A stretch of DNA of 64,000 nt from Microbacterium sp. RU1D (GCF_900156435.1 NZ_FTPQ01000003.1:372001-436000), one strand, 5' to 3'; counted from the first letter of the stretch, positions 15,945 to 25,380 are shown. The notes: a model not told the origin generated them from the sequence alone. Translations and numbers: made by a program.

Positions 15945-16496
15945 TCAGACCGCCGAGCGCGCGGGTCGCCCGCGCCGCGGCCGCTCGTCCGACAGGGCGA
16001 AGGGCTCGGCGAGGGCGGTGAGGCGCTCGACCTCGTCGAGCCAACGCAGGTCGGCCTCGAGCTTCGCGCGCCGGGCGGCGCGCACGATCGCCGCGGGCAC
16101 GGCATCCGCATCGTCGACATCGTCGTCGAGCTCTCCCAGGGCGCTGCGCACCGCTGCACGCTGCGCCGAGAGCACCGCGTCGACGTCGGCGCCCGGGAGG
16201 GTCACGGCGAGGGCGATCTTCAGTGCCACGTCGTCGCGGCCCTCCGCGAGCGACGCGGTCGTCAGCCAGGTGCGGGCTTCGACCCGGCCGGCGGCGGTGG
16301 GCTGCCACAGCACCCGCGCCTCGTCGTCGACGCCCGCGCCCTCGACGAGCCCGTCTCGCTCCAGACGCTCGAGGGTCGTGTAGACCTGGCCCACGTTGAC
16401 GGCGACGCCGGTGCGGCGCTCGTACTCCGCGCGCAGCTGCGATCCGTAGCACGCGCCGCGATCGAGGATCGCGAGCAGGCTCTGACGCACCGACAT
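15945..16496 (-). CDS. PadR-family transcriptional regulator
   Basis: The 183-residue protein opens with the PadR winged helix (about 3-75): SVRQSLLAILDRGACYGSQL, then VNVGQVYTTLERLERDGLVEG. A carboxyl-terminal helical region (about 85-165) for dimerisation follows, with a basic tail. PadR proteins are usually repressors that respond to small ligands. GGAGGT precedes the ATG. It diverges from cydABDC across a 155-bp gap, so control of cyd or of itself is plausible, though the operator there looks more like a GntR site. Confidence 0.88.
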   Translation of the reverse strand: MSVRQSLLAILDRGACYGSQLRAEYERRTGVAVNVGQVYTTLERLERDGLVEGAGVDDEARVLWQPTAAGRVEARTWLTTASLAEGRDDVALKIALAVTLPGADVDAVLSAQRAAVRSALGELDDDVDDADAVPAAIVRAARRAKLEADLRWLDEVERLTALAEPFALSDERPRRGRPARSAV

Positions 16497-16610
16497 GCGA
16501 CCTCCGCAGCGTTCGCGGGAAAAGACTTTCCCGGTAAGTCACAGCGTAGACCGGGGAGGTGATTCGACGCCGAATCATCGCCGGACGGAGCGTGACGGCG
16601 CGGCGTAGCA

Positions 16611-16625
16611 TGTGGTCTGACCACA
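16611..16625. promoter_or_regulatory. Perfect palindrome upstream of cydABDC
   Basis: TGTGGTC-T-GACCACA is a perfect 7-bp inverted repeat with a one-base centre, 27 bp before the cydA start. The core TGGTCTGACCA fits the TGGT-N-ACCA style of FadR/PdhR-type GntR operators. The regulator that binds it is unknown. Confidence 0.65.
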
Positions 16626-16651
16626 CAATCCGGTTCGATCGGAGGCTCCCG

Positions 16652-18091
16652 ATGGAGTGGCTCGACCCCCTGGCTCTCGCCCGCTGGCAGTTCGGGTTGA
16701 CGACCCTGTACCACTTCCTCTTCGTCCCGCTGACGCTGGGGATGTCGCTCATCGTGGCGGTCTTCCAGACCGTCTGGTATCGCACGGGCGACGTCCGATG
16801 GCTGCACCTCACGCGCTTCTTCGGGAAGATCTTCCTCATCAACTTCGCCATGGGCGTGGTAACCGGCATCGTGCAGGAGTTCCAGTTCGGCATGAACTGG
16901 TCGGCCTACTCCCGGTTCGTCGGCGACGTCTTCGGCGCCCCGCTCGCCTTCGAGGGCCTGCTCGCCTTCTTCCTCGAGGCGACGTTCATCGGCCTGTGGA
17001 TCTTCGGGTGGGACAAGCTCCCCCGCCTGGCGCACCTCGCGAGCATCTGGATGGCGAGCATCGGCGCCACCCTGTCGGCGTACTTCATCATCGCCGCGAA
17101 CGCCTTCATGCAGAACCCGGTCGGCTACCAGATGTCGGCGGAGGGGCACCGCGCCGAGCTCGTGGACTTCTGGGCCCTGCTCACGAACCCCGTGGCCCTC
17201 GCCGCCTTCCCGCACACGATCTTCGCGGGCTGGATGTTCGCCGCCATGGTCGTGGTCGCGGTCTCGGCCTGGCACATGGCCCGCGGGCGCAACACCGACA
17301 TGATGCGCAAGACCCTGCGATTCGGCCTGTGGGCCACCGTGGTGTCGTTCGTGCTCGTGGCGATCGTCGGCGACCAATTGAGCCTGGTCATGGTCGCGAC
17401 GCAGCCGATGAAGATGGCCGCCGCCGAGGCGACGTTCAACACGGTCTGCGGACAGGACGCGTCGTTCTCGATCTTCACCCTCGGCACCCCGGACGGGACG
17501 AGCGAGCTGTTCTCGATCCGCGTGCCGTTCCTGCTCAGCATCCTGTCGACGCACTCCCTCGACGGCTGCGTCGAGGGCATCAACGACTTGAACACGATGT
17601 ACAGCCAGGAGATGTTCCCCCAGTTCGCCGACCAGGTCGACGGCAACTTCGCCCCCGTGCTGTGGGTGACCTACTGGGCGTTCCGCTGGATGATCGCCCT
17701 CGGTGGGATCGCCGCCCTCGTCAGCGTCGTCGGTCTGTGGGTCACGCGCAAGAACGCCAAGCGCCCCGTCGCCGGGTGGATGTGGCGCGTGGCGATCTGG
17801 GCCGCTCCCCTGCCCATGCTCGCGAGCCTCGTGGGCTGGGTGTTCACCGAGATGGGCCGGCAGCCGTGGATCGTCTTCGGGCTCATGCTCACGCAGGACG
17901 GCGTCTCCCCCAGCGTCCCGGGATGGAGCGTGCTCGTCTCGCTCGTCGCCTTCACGCTCGTCTACCTCAGCCTCGCGATCGTCGAGTTCGGTCTCATCGT
18001 GAAGTTCGCGCAGAAGGGCCCCGAGCCCCTGCCCGACCCGGATGCCGAGCACGACGACTCGCTCGAGAACACGCCGACCACGGTCTACTGA
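16652..18091 (+). CDS. cydA: Cytochrome bd oxidase subunit I
   Basis: Subunit I of the cytochrome bd quinol oxidase, an integral membrane protein that oxidises quinol and reduces oxygen without pumping protons. ATG 16652 gives the usual start MEWLDPLALARWQFG and follows GGAGG by six bases; frames upstream are open but non-homologous. Haem ligands are visible: H21 (LYHFLFVPLTLG), H188 (FPHTIFAGWM) and M401 (TEMGRQPW). At 479 residues it has the short Q-loop typical of Gram-positive enzymes. First gene of cydABDC; a palindromic operator lies 27 bp upstream. Confidence 0.97.
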   Translation: MEWLDPLALARWQFGLTTLYHFLFVPLTLGMSLIVAVFQTVWYRTGDVRWLHLTRFFGKIFLINFAMGVVTGIVQEFQFGMNWSAYSRFVGDVFGAPLAFEGLLAFFLEATFIGLWIFGWDKLPRLAHLASIWMASIGATLSAYFIIAANAFMQNPVGYQMSAEGHRAELVDFWALLTNPVALAAFPHTIFAGWMFAAMVVVAVSAWHMARGRNTDMMRKTLRFGLWATVVSFVLVAIVGDQLSLVMVATQPMKMAAAEATFNTVCGQDASFSIFTLGTPDGTSELFSIRVPFLLSILSTHSLDGCVEGINDLNTMYSQEMFPQFADQVDGNFAPVLWVTYWAFRWMIALGGIAALVSVVGLWVTRKNAKRPVAGWMWRVAIWAAPLPMLASLVGWVFTEMGRQPWIVFGLMLTQDGVSPSVPGWSVLVSLVAFTLVYLSLAIVEFGLIVKFAQKGPEPLPDPDAEHDDSLENTPTTVY

Positions 18092-18108
18092 GAACGCAGG
18101 AGAACATC

Positions 18109-19134
18109 ATGGATCTCGCACACCTCTGGTTCTGGATCGTCGCCTTCCTCTTCGTCGGCTACTTCGTACTCGACGGGTTCGACTTCGGCGTCGGCATGTC
18201 GATCCCCTTCCTCGGCAAGGACGACATCGCCCGCCGACAGATCATCAACACCATCGGCCCCGTCTGGGATCTCAACGAGACGTGGGTGATCGTGGCCGGG
18301 GCGGCGCTGTTCGCGTCGTTCCCCGAGTGGTACGCCACCCTGTTCAGCGGGTTCTACCTGCCGCTGCTGGTCATCCTGCTCGCCCTCATCGCCCGCGGGG
18401 TGTCGTTCGAGTACCGCCATCAGCGCGACTCCCTCCGGTGGAAGCGCTCGTTCGACCGCATGATCGTCGCAGGGTCCGCCCTCCCCGCGTTCCTCTGGGG
18501 CGTCGCTTTCGCCAACATCGTGCAGGGCGTGCCCTTGGATGCCGACCACGAGTACGCCGGCACCGTGCTGACGCTGCTGAACCCGTACGGCATCCTGGGC
18601 GGGCTGACGACGCTGCTGCTGTTCTTCACGCACGGCGTGTACTTCGTCGCGCTCAAGACCGACGGACAGGTCCGCGCCGACGCGCGGCGCCTGGCGGGTC
18701 GGGCCGGTCTCCTCACCATCGCCCTCGCGGCCGTCTTCCTCGCATGGACGATCGCCCAGGCCGCCCAGGCCCCGTTGTTCCTCGGCGTCGTGGCGCTGTC
18801 GGGGGTCGCCGCGCTGGCCCTCATCGGCTCGTGGGTCGCGAACTCGCGCGATCGCGAGGGGACGGCGTTCACCCTCGGCGCCGTCACGATCGTGACGGCC
18901 GTGGCCGCGCTCTTCTTCGCGCTGTTCCCCAACGTGATGCCCTCGACCCTCGCCGGGGGTGCGAGCCTCACGATCGATAACGCCTCGAGCACCGACTACA
19001 CGCTCACGATCATGAGCTGGGCGGCGCTGATCTTCCTGCCGCTGATCCTCGCCTATCAGGGCTGGACCTACTGGGTGTTCCGCAAGCGCGTCACCCGCGC
19101 CCGCATCGAGAAGGCCGCGCTCGTCGCGCACTGA
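18109..19134 (+). CDS. cydB: Cytochrome bd oxidase subunit II
   Basis: The 341-residue membrane protein pairs with CydA. Its start MDLAHLWFWIVAFLFVGYFVLDGFDFGVG and the segment GPVWDLNETWVI are diagnostic of CydB. About eight to nine hydrophobic helices follow, ending in a basic cytosolic tail (FRKRVTRARIEK). GGAG precedes the ATG, 17 bp after the cydA stop. Loss of either subunit abolishes the oxidase in studied bacteria. Confidence 0.97.
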   Translation: MDLAHLWFWIVAFLFVGYFVLDGFDFGVGMSIPFLGKDDIARRQIINTIGPVWDLNETWVIVAGAALFASFPEWYATLFSGFYLPLLVILLALIARGVSFEYRHQRDSLRWKRSFDRMIVAGSALPAFLWGVAFANIVQGVPLDADHEYAGTVLTLLNPYGILGGLTTLLLFFTHGVYFVALKTDGQVRADARRLAGRAGLLTIALAAVFLAWTIAQAAQAPLFLGVVALSGVAALALIGSWVANSRDREGTAFTLGAVTIVTAVAALFFALFPNVMPSTLAGGASLTIDNASSTDYTLTIMSWAALIFLPLILAYQGWTYWVFRKRVTRARIEKAALVAH

Positions 19135-19138
19135 TCCC

Positions 19139-20836
19139 ATGAAACCCGTCGACCCCCGGCTGCTCCGCTACGCCACCGCCTCCCGCGGCTTCCTCGCCGT
19201 CACCGCGGCGATCGTGCTCGCGCAGGCGGGTGTGATCACGGGCTTCGCGTGGACGCTCACGAGCGCGCTGGTGGGGGCGATCCAGGGGCAGCCGCTCGGC
19301 GAGCTGTGGGGCTACGTGGGGGCGGCGGCATCCTTCGCCCTGCTCCGGGGGCTGCTGATCGCGGCGTCCGAGCGGACCTCGGCCCGCGGAGCGGCGGCGG
19401 CATCGGCGCAGCTGCGCGAGGCGCTCGTCGCGGCGGTGGCCCGTCTCGGGCCGAACTGGCTCGGCGGGCGCAACGCCGCCGCCCTCGCGGTGACCGCGGG
19501 ACACGGACTGGAGGCGCTCGACGCGTACTTCGGCCGCTACCTCCCGCAGCTCGTCGCGACGGCGATCACGATGCCGATCCTCATCGGCGCGATGACCCTG
19601 GCCGACCCGCTGTCGGGGCTGACGGTGGTGCTGACGATCCCGCTCATCCCGCTGTTCATGGTGCTGATCGGCCTGGCCACCCGCGGTGTGCAGCAGAAGC
19701 AGTACGGCACGCTCGGCCGTCTCGCGGCGCGCTTCGCCGACACCGTGGACGGACTGGGGACGCTGAAGGCCTTCGGGCGGCAGCACCGCGCCGCCGACTC
19801 GATCGAGGCGGTCACGCGCGACTACAAGCGCGAGACGATGACGGTGCTGCGCGTGTCGTTCCTCTCGGGCTTCGCGCTGGAGTTCCTGGCATCCATCTCG
19901 GTCGCCATCGTCGCCGTGACGATCGGCTTCCGCCTGCTCGCGGGCGACCTCTCGCTGCTGGTCGGGCTGTTCGTGCTGCTCCTCGCCCCCGAGGCCTACC
20001 TGCCGCTGCGGCAGGTGGGCGTGCAGTTCCATGCCGCGAGCGAGGGGGTGGCCGCGACGGAGGAGATCTTCGACGCGCTGGACGCTGCGCGCACGAGTCA
20101 GGGCCCGGATGCCGCCACCCCGGCGCGCGGATCGACGATCGCGCTCGAGCGGGTGCGGGTGCAGCGCGCGGAGCACGTGCTGCCGGAGGTGTCGCTGTCG
20201 GTCGGGCCCGGCCAGATCGTGCTGGTGACCGGGCCGAGCGGCGTGGGCAAGTCGTCGCTGGTCGCGGCACTGCTGGGCTTCGCGTCGTACGACGGCGCCG
20301 TGCGGATCGACGGCGCCGTCGTGGCGCACGCGCGTGCGTCGACGGCGTGGGCCGGACAGCGACCGGGACTGCTCGCGGGGACGGTCGCCGACAACGTGGC
20401 GCTGGGCTCGGTCGTCGACGCCGCGGCGATCGGCGCAGCCCTCTGCGACGCGGGCGCGGCCGACATCGACCCCGCCACGACGCTCGGCGCGGGCGGGGTG
20501 GGGCTCTCGGGCGGGGAGGCGCAGCGCGTCGCCGTCGCCCGCGCGCTGTATCGCGCCCGCGTCGCGGGGTCGCCGGTGCTCGTGCTCGACGAGCCCTCGA
20601 GCGCCCTGGATGCCACGACCGAGGCGCACCTGTGGGCGACCCTGCGCCGGGAGGCCGACGCCGGCCGCGGCGTGCTGCTGGTGTCGCACCGCCGCTCGGC
20701 TCGCGCGATCGCGGACCGCGTGGTCGCGCTGTCCCCCCTCTTCTCGCGTGAGGTGGCAAAAAGTGTCGCTTCGGAGGTCGCTCGGGCGACGATTTCTGTC
20801 GACTCACGCATTGTCGGCGCGGAGGTGCGGTCGTGA
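19139..20836 (+). CDS. cydD: Thiol reductant ABC exporter subunit CydD
   Basis: A half ABC exporter of 565 residues: an N-terminal six-helix membrane domain (about 1-300) and an ATPase with Walker A GPSGVGKSS at 365-373, signature LSGGE near 456 and Walker B LVLDEPSSALD. With CydC it exports cysteine or glutathione-type reductant (and may bind haem), needed for cytochrome bd assembly. It starts 4 bp after cydB. The last 33 residues (after VVALSPLF) are unusual for the family and may be added sequence. Confidence 0.93.
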   Translation: MKPVDPRLLRYATASRGFLAVTAAIVLAQAGVITGFAWTLTSALVGAIQGQPLGELWGYVGAAASFALLRGLLIAASERTSARGAAAASAQLREALVAAVARLGPNWLGGRNAAALAVTAGHGLEALDAYFGRYLPQLVATAITMPILIGAMTLADPLSGLTVVLTIPLIPLFMVLIGLATRGVQQKQYGTLGRLAARFADTVDGLGTLKAFGRQHRAADSIEAVTRDYKRETMTVLRVSFLSGFALEFLASISVAIVAVTIGFRLLAGDLSLLVGLFVLLLAPEAYLPLRQVGVQFHAASEGVAATEEIFDALDAARTSQGPDAATPARGSTIALERVRVQRAEHVLPEVSLSVGPGQIVLVTGPSGVGKSSLVAALLGFASYDGAVRIDGAVVAHARASTAWAGQRPGLLAGTVADNVALGSVVDAAAIGAALCDAGAADIDPATTLGAGGVGLSGGEAQRVAVARALYRARVAGSPVLVLDEPSSALDATTEAHLWATLRREADAGRGVLLVSHRRSARAIADRVVALSPLFSREVAKSVASEVARATISVDSRIVGAEVRS

Positions 20837-22518
20837 ACGGGCGGGTGCGCGGCATCCTGAGCGCGGCGATGCCGTCGCGGCGGCGGTTCGCCCCCGCGCT
20901 GCTCGCGGGCTTCGGCACGGCCGCCAGCGCCGTCGCCCTGCTCGCGGCGAGCGCGTGGCTCATCGCGCGCGCCGCGGAGCAGCCGCTGGTCATGTACCTG
21001 TCGGTCGCCGTCGTCGGGGTGCGCGCCTTCGCCCTGTCGCGCGGGGTGTTCCGGTACCTCGAACGCCTGAGCGGTCACGATGCCGCGCTGCATCAGCTCG
21101 CGGGGGTGCGCGCCGACCTGGTGCGCGACCTCGTGCCGCTCGCGCCCGACGGCCTCGGGCGTGCGCAGCGCGGCGGGCTGTTGTCGAGCGTCGTCGACGA
21201 CGTCGAGGAGCTGCAGAACCTGCCGCTGCGCGTCGTGCTACCGCTCGTGACGGCCGCCACGACCGCGCTGGCCGCCGTCGTCTTCACCGCGTTCGTGTCG
21301 TGGCCCGCCGCGCTCACGATGCTCGGATGCCTGCTCGCGGCCTTCGCCGCTGCCGTCGCGGTCGGCTGGGCCGCGGGCGCCCGCGCCGAGCGCTCGATCG
21401 CACCGCTGCGCGCCGCCGTCGCCGATGCGGTGCACGACCTTCTCACGAACCTCGACGTGCTGACCGCGTACGAGGCGGTGGATGCCGCACGCGACCGGGT
21501 GCGCCGGGCCGATGCGGCGCTGCGTCGGGCGATCGTGCGCCGCGGCGGGGCGCAGGGACTGACCTCGGGCGCGGTGTCGGTGCTCGCGGGCGTCGCCTCT
21601 CTCGCGGCTCTGCTCGTCGCCGCCCCGGCCGTGACCGGCGGCACCCTGTCCGGACCGGGACTCGCGGTCGTCGTGCTGCTGCCGATGGCCGTGTTCGAGG
21701 TGTTCGGTCCCGTCCCCCTCGCGCTCGCGTCGTGGCGGCAGGTGCGCGCCGCGGCGGAGCGGATCGCGGATGCCGTGCCCGAGCGCATCCCCGACGGCCT
21801 CCCCCGCGACGAGCCCGCGTCGACCGATCGCGCGCCCGCGCTGGGCGAGGGGATCGAGCTGCGCGGCCTCGGGGCTCACTGGCCCGCCCGGTCGGACTCC
21901 GACGGCGACGCGGGACGACTGGACGACGTCGACCTGCGCGTCGGACCCGGCGAGCGCGTTCTCGTGACCGGCCCGAGCGGTGCGGGAAAGACGACGCTGG
22001 CGCACGTGCTCGCGCGTTTCCTCGACTACTCCGGGTCGTTCCGCATCGGCGGGGTCGAGGCGCGCGACCTCTCGGGAGACGACCTGCGCCGCACGGTCGG
22101 CCTCATCGAGCAGTCGCCGTACCTGTTCGACGAGTCCATCCGCCAGAACCTGCTCTTCGCCCGCGACAGCGCCTCCGAGGCCGACCTGTGGGCCGTGCTG
22201 TCCCGCGTCGGCCTTTCCGACTGGGCTCACGAGCGCGGCGGTCTCGACGCGCGCGTGGGCGACCGCGGCGGACTCGTCTCGGGCGGGCAGGCCCAACGCC
22301 TCGCCCTCGCGCGGTCGCTGCTGCGCGGCTTTCCGGTGCTCGTACTCGACGAGCCGACCGCGGGCGTGGACCCCGCGGCATCCGACGCCCTGCTCGCCGA
22401 CCTGCTGGGCGCCGTCGGTCGCGACCAGGCCGTGGTGGTGGTGTCGCACGTCGACGTGCCCGCGGGGCTGGTCGACCGCGAGGTGCGGCTGGAGGGCGGG
22501 CGGGTCGTCACGGCGTGA
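20833..22518 (+). CDS. cydC: Thiol reductant ABC exporter subunit CydC
   Basis: The GTG at 20833 overlaps the cydD stop by four bases, indicating coupling. The 561-residue protein repeats the exporter layout: membrane domain, then ATPase with Walker A GPSGAGKTT near 380, signature VSGGQAQRLALARSLL and Walker B VLVLDEPTAGVDP. It forms the heterodimer with CydD in the cytoplasmic membrane. It ends the operon and is convergent with modC, 11 bp away. Confidence 0.94.
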   Translation: MNGRVRGILSAAMPSRRRFAPALLAGFGTAASAVALLAASAWLIARAAEQPLVMYLSVAVVGVRAFALSRGVFRYLERLSGHDAALHQLAGVRADLVRDLVPLAPDGLGRAQRGGLLSSVVDDVEELQNLPLRVVLPLVTAATTALAAVVFTAFVSWPAALTMLGCLLAAFAAAVAVGWAAGARAERSIAPLRAAVADAVHDLLTNLDVLTAYEAVDAARDRVRRADAALRRAIVRRGGAQGLTSGAVSVLAGVASLAALLVAAPAVTGGTLSGPGLAVVVLLPMAVFEVFGPVPLALASWRQVRAAAERIADAVPERIPDGLPRDEPASTDRAPALGEGIELRGLGAHWPARSDSDGDAGRLDDVDLRVGPGERVLVTGPSGAGKTTLAHVLARFLDYSGSFRIGGVEARDLSGDDLRRTVGLIEQSPYLFDESIRQNLLFARDSASEADLWAVLSRVGLSDWAHERGGLDARVGDRGGLVSGGQAQRLALARSLLRGFPVLVLDEPTAGVDPAASDALLADLLGAVGRDQAVVVVSHVDVPAGLVDREVRLEGGRVVTA

Positions 22519-22529
22519 GCCGCGCGGGA

Positions 22530-23690
22530 TCAGGATGCCGCGACGAAGCGCACGCGGGCGGGTGGGACGCTCCACCGCACGACGTCCCCGGGGCGGAGCG
22601 CCGCGGCCTCCCCGGGCGATACCTCGGCGACGCCGGAGTCGGTGACCACGCGCACGCCCGTCGGCGTCGGCTCCAGGTGCGACACCGTCGCCGGTGCCCC
22701 CGCGCCGAGGCGCACGTCGGCCGCGCGGTAGACCGCGGCGAGCGCACGCCCCTCCGTCGCCGCGAGGTTGAGGGAGGCGGCATCCGTCGACTCGAGCCGC
22801 ATGCCGTCGCGCACGAATCCCCCGCCCGCGGCGACACCGACGAGCCGCTCGAGGCCCGCGATCTTCGCCGCGACCTCGGTCGCCGGAGCGGCGAGCACCT
22901 CGCGCACGGGGCCGTCCTGCGTCGCCCGCCCCCGCTCGACGATCAGCAGGCGGTCGGCCAGGGCCGCGGCATCCACCGCATCGTGCGTCACGGCGATCGT
23001 CGTCACCCCGATCAGACGCTCGTTCAGCATCGAGCGGATCTCCGACGCCGTCACCGCGTCGAGCGCGACGAGCGGCTCATCGAGCAGCACCACCCGCGGC
23101 CGGGCGGCGAGGGCCCGGGCGACCGCGACCCGCTGCTGCTCCCCACCCGACAGGTGCGCGGGCCGGCGCTCCCCCGCGTCGGGCAGACCCACGCGCGCGA
23201 GCCACTGGTCCGCAGCGGACCGGGCGACGGATGCCGCAACCCCGGCCGACCGGGGGCCGAAGGCGACGTTCTCACGCGCGGTGAGGTGCGGGAACAGTCG
23301 CGCGTCCTGGCCGAGCAGCACGACGCCGCGGTGCATGGGGGCGGTGCGCAGGCGCGGTGCGCGGTCGAGCACGCGCTCATCGACCGTGATCTCGCCCTCG
23401 TCCAGCGGCGTGAGCCCGGCGAGCGCGGTGAGCAGCGTCGACTTCCCAGCGCCGCTGCGCCCCATCACGGCGACGGTCTCACCGGGGGCGACGTCGAGGG
23501 CGATGTCGACGGTGAAGTCGCGACGGCGCACGACGACCCGGGCATGGAGGGCGGCGGCCGCCGGCACTCCGCTCGGCGCGAGCGTCCCGGGGTGCGGCGC
23601 TCCCGCGCCCCCGGGGCGCGGCGTGGCGGCACCGGCCCCCGCAGCATCGCGCCGGCCGCGGCCGGGCGTCCCGGCATCCGCGGCGCTCAT
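22530..23690 (-). CDS. modC: Molybdate ABC transporter ATPase
   Basis: ATPase of the molybdate importer. Walker A GRSGAGKST, signature LSGGEQQRVAVARAL and Walker B VVLLDEPLVALD are present, and the carboxyl-terminal 120 residues form a TOBE-like domain that binds oxyanion in ModC proteins. I use ATG 23690, which overlaps modB by four bases; it gives a 45-residue Gly/Ala/Pro-rich extension before the ATPase core, so a later start is possible. Third gene of modABC. Confidence 0.9.
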   Translation of the reverse strand: MSAADAGTPGRGRRDAAGAGAATPRPGGAGAPHPGTLAPSGVPAAAALHARVVVRRRDFTVDIALDVAPGETVAVMGRSGAGKSTLLTALAGLTPLDEGEITVDERVLDRAPRLRTAPMHRGVVLLGQDARLFPHLTARENVAFGPRSAGVAASVARSAADQWLARVGLPDAGERRPAHLSGGEQQRVAVARALAARPRVVLLDEPLVALDAVTASEIRSMLNERLIGVTTIAVTHDAVDAAALADRLLIVERGRATQDGPVREVLAAPATEVAAKIAGLERLVGVAAGGGFVRDGMRLESTDAASLNLAATEGRALAAVYRAADVRLGAGAPATVSHLEPTPTGVRVVTDSGVAEVSPGEAAALRPGDVVRWSVPPARVRFVAAS

Positions 23691-24463
23691 CGGCCCACCC
23701 CCGGCCGCCACCCGCGCACGAGCAGCAGCACGGCGACGGCGGTCACCAGCAGCAGCAGCGACAGCGCGACCGCGGTGCCCTGCGAGACGCCCGCGCCGTT
23801 GAAGGCGGTGTAGATCGCGAGCGGCATGGTCTGCGTGACGCCGGGACGGTTGCCCGCGAACAGCGCCGTCGCACCGAACTCGCCGATCGCCCGCGCGAAG
23901 CACAGCACGACCCCCGCGACGAGGCCGGGGGCCGCGAGCGGCAGGGTGATCCGCCGCAGGATCATGGCGCGCGACGCCCCGAGTGAAGCGGCCGTGCGCT
24001 CGAACTCCACGCCGGTGCTGCGCAGCGCGCCCTCCACCGCGAGAACGAGGAAGGGCAGGGCCACGAACACCTGCGCCAGCACGACCGCCGCGGTGGTGAA
24101 CGGCAGGCCGAGCACCCCGAGCGCGCCGTTGCGCCCGAACAGGTAGAGCAGGGCGACACCGCCCACCATCGGGGGCAGCACGAGGGGCACGGTCACGAGC
24201 GCACGCAGCACGGCCGCGACCCGCGCGGGGCTGCGGGCGATCACGAGGGCGAGAGGGATGCCGACGATCGCGCACAGCACGGTCGCCACGGCCCCGGTCC
24301 CCAACGACAGGCCGAGGGCCGACAGCGCCGCGGGAGAGGTGACGTCGGACCACAGCGTCCCCCACTCCACGCGGGCGACGAGGGCAGTCAGCGGGACGAG
24401 CAGGAACAGCAGCCCGACGGCGGCCGGGATCGCGAGCCAGCGCGGGACGAAGCCACCCGTCAC
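23687..24463 (-). CDS. modB: Molybdate ABC transporter permease
   Basis: The 258-residue permease has about six hydrophobic helices and the EAA-type cytosolic loop (EFERTAASLGASRAMILRRITLPLAAPG) that docks to ModC; the C-terminal part contains FARAIGEFGATALFAGN, typical of ModB/CysT permeases. It overlaps modA and modC by four bases on each side, so the three genes are translated together. Confidence 0.95.
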   Translation of the reverse strand: MTGGFVPRWLAIPAAVGLLFLLVPLTALVARVEWGTLWSDVTSPAALSALGLSLGTGAVATVLCAIVGIPLALVIARSPARVAAVLRALVTVPLVLPPMVGGVALLYLFGRNGALGVLGLPFTTAAVVLAQVFVALPFLVLAVEGALRSTGVEFERTAASLGASRAMILRRITLPLAAPGLVAGVVLCFARAIGEFGATALFAGNRPGVTQTMPLAIYTAFNGAGVSQGTAVALSLLLLVTAVAVLLLVRGWRPGVGR

Positions 24464-25218
24464 GGCGCCCGGAAGCCCTGGTCGGCGAGGATCTGCTGCC
24501 CCGCGTCCGACAGCACGAACGCCACGAACGCGGCGGCGGCGTCGGGGTTCGGGGCCTCGGAGAGCGTCGCGATCGGATACCGGTTCACCACGGCATCCGC
24601 CCCCGCCGGCACGATCGCCTCGACGTCGTCGCGGCCGACCACGTCGGTGGCGTAGACGAGGCCCGCATCAGCTTCGCCCGCGGCGACCTTCGTGAGCACG
24701 GCCGTGACGTTCTGCTCGGCACTCGCGGGGGTCACGGCCACCCCGGCGTTCGACAACAGCGTCTGCGAGGCGGCACCGCAGGGCACCTCCGACGCGCACA
24801 GCACGGTCGTCACCCGCGTGAGGTCGTCGAGGCCGCGCACGTTCGCGGGGTTGTCCTTCGGCGCGGCGATGACGAGCGTGTTGCCCGCGAAGAGCTGCGG
24901 ATCCGGCGCCTGGGCCGCGACCTTCGCCATGTTCTTCTCGTCGGCCGAGGCGAAAACGTCGGCGGGCGCGCCCTCGGCGATCTGCGTCGCGAGAGTGCTC
25001 GAGCCGTCGTACACGGCACTGACCGTGGTGCCGGGGTTCTGCGCCTCGAACGCGCGCGCGATCTCGTCGAACGAGCGCTGCAGCGAGGCCGCGGCGTAGA
25101 CCTCCACCGTTCCGGACGGAGCGTCGGCGGATGCCGCGGGCGCGGGCGGGGTGCTCGCGCACCCGGCGAGGAGGGCGGCAGCAGCGGCGAGGGCGAGAAG
25201 ACGGAGCGAGCGGGACAT
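24460..25218 (-). CDS. modA: Molybdate-binding lipoprotein
   Basis: The 252-residue binding protein has a lipoprotein signal with lipobox LLAGC (C20), so it is anchored outside the membrane. VYAAASLQRSFDEIARAFE and YDGSSTLATQIAEGAPADVFASAD are the ModA fingerprints, with the serines that bind molybdate. AAAGGAT precedes ATG 25218. It leads the modABC operon. The 162-bp gap to the divergent MmyB-type regulator holds the promoters of both. Confidence 0.95.
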   Translation of the reverse strand: MSRSLRLLALAAAAALLAGCASTPPAPAASADAPSGTVEVYAAASLQRSFDEIARAFEAQNPGTTVSAVYDGSSTLATQIAEGAPADVFASADEKNMAKVAAQAPDPQLFAGNTLVIAAPKDNPANVRGLDDLTRVTTVLCASEVPCGAASQTLLSNAGVAVTPASAEQNVTAVLTKVAAGEADAGLVYATDVVGRDDVEAIVPAGADAVVNRYPIATLSEAPNPDAAAAFVAFVLSDAGQQILADQGFRAP

Positions 25219-25309
25219 GGCATCCTTTCGGCGACGCCGAGGGCCGCTCGTCTCAGTATTCCGTACGCGCGGACCCCCAGCGCCGATTCGGGTGCTTCTG
25301 CGGATAAAT

Positions 25310-25327
25310 CGAGGGGTGGATCGGCGA
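25310..25327. promoter_or_regulatory. 18-bp motif, copy 1, upstream of the MmyB-type regulator
   Basis: The 18-base word at 25310-25327 recurs at 26365-26382 with one difference (17 of 18 identical). This copy lies 53 bp before the regulator start, the other 75 bp before the dehydrogenase gene. A shared operator for the regulator is the simplest reading. Confidence 0.55.
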
Positions 25328-25380
25328 GTCCTGGTGTGATCCAGACGCACCGGGTAGGAACGGGGGGTGCGAGGAACGAC

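Noticed and set aside
9151-18052. Long open frames antisense to real genes, for example opposite the epimerase-like gene (9445-10653) and opposite cydA (16497-18052)
   Set aside because: They mirror high-GC codon bias of the opposite strand, have Arg/Pro-rich or repetitive composition, and match no family; the genes on the other strand are certain.
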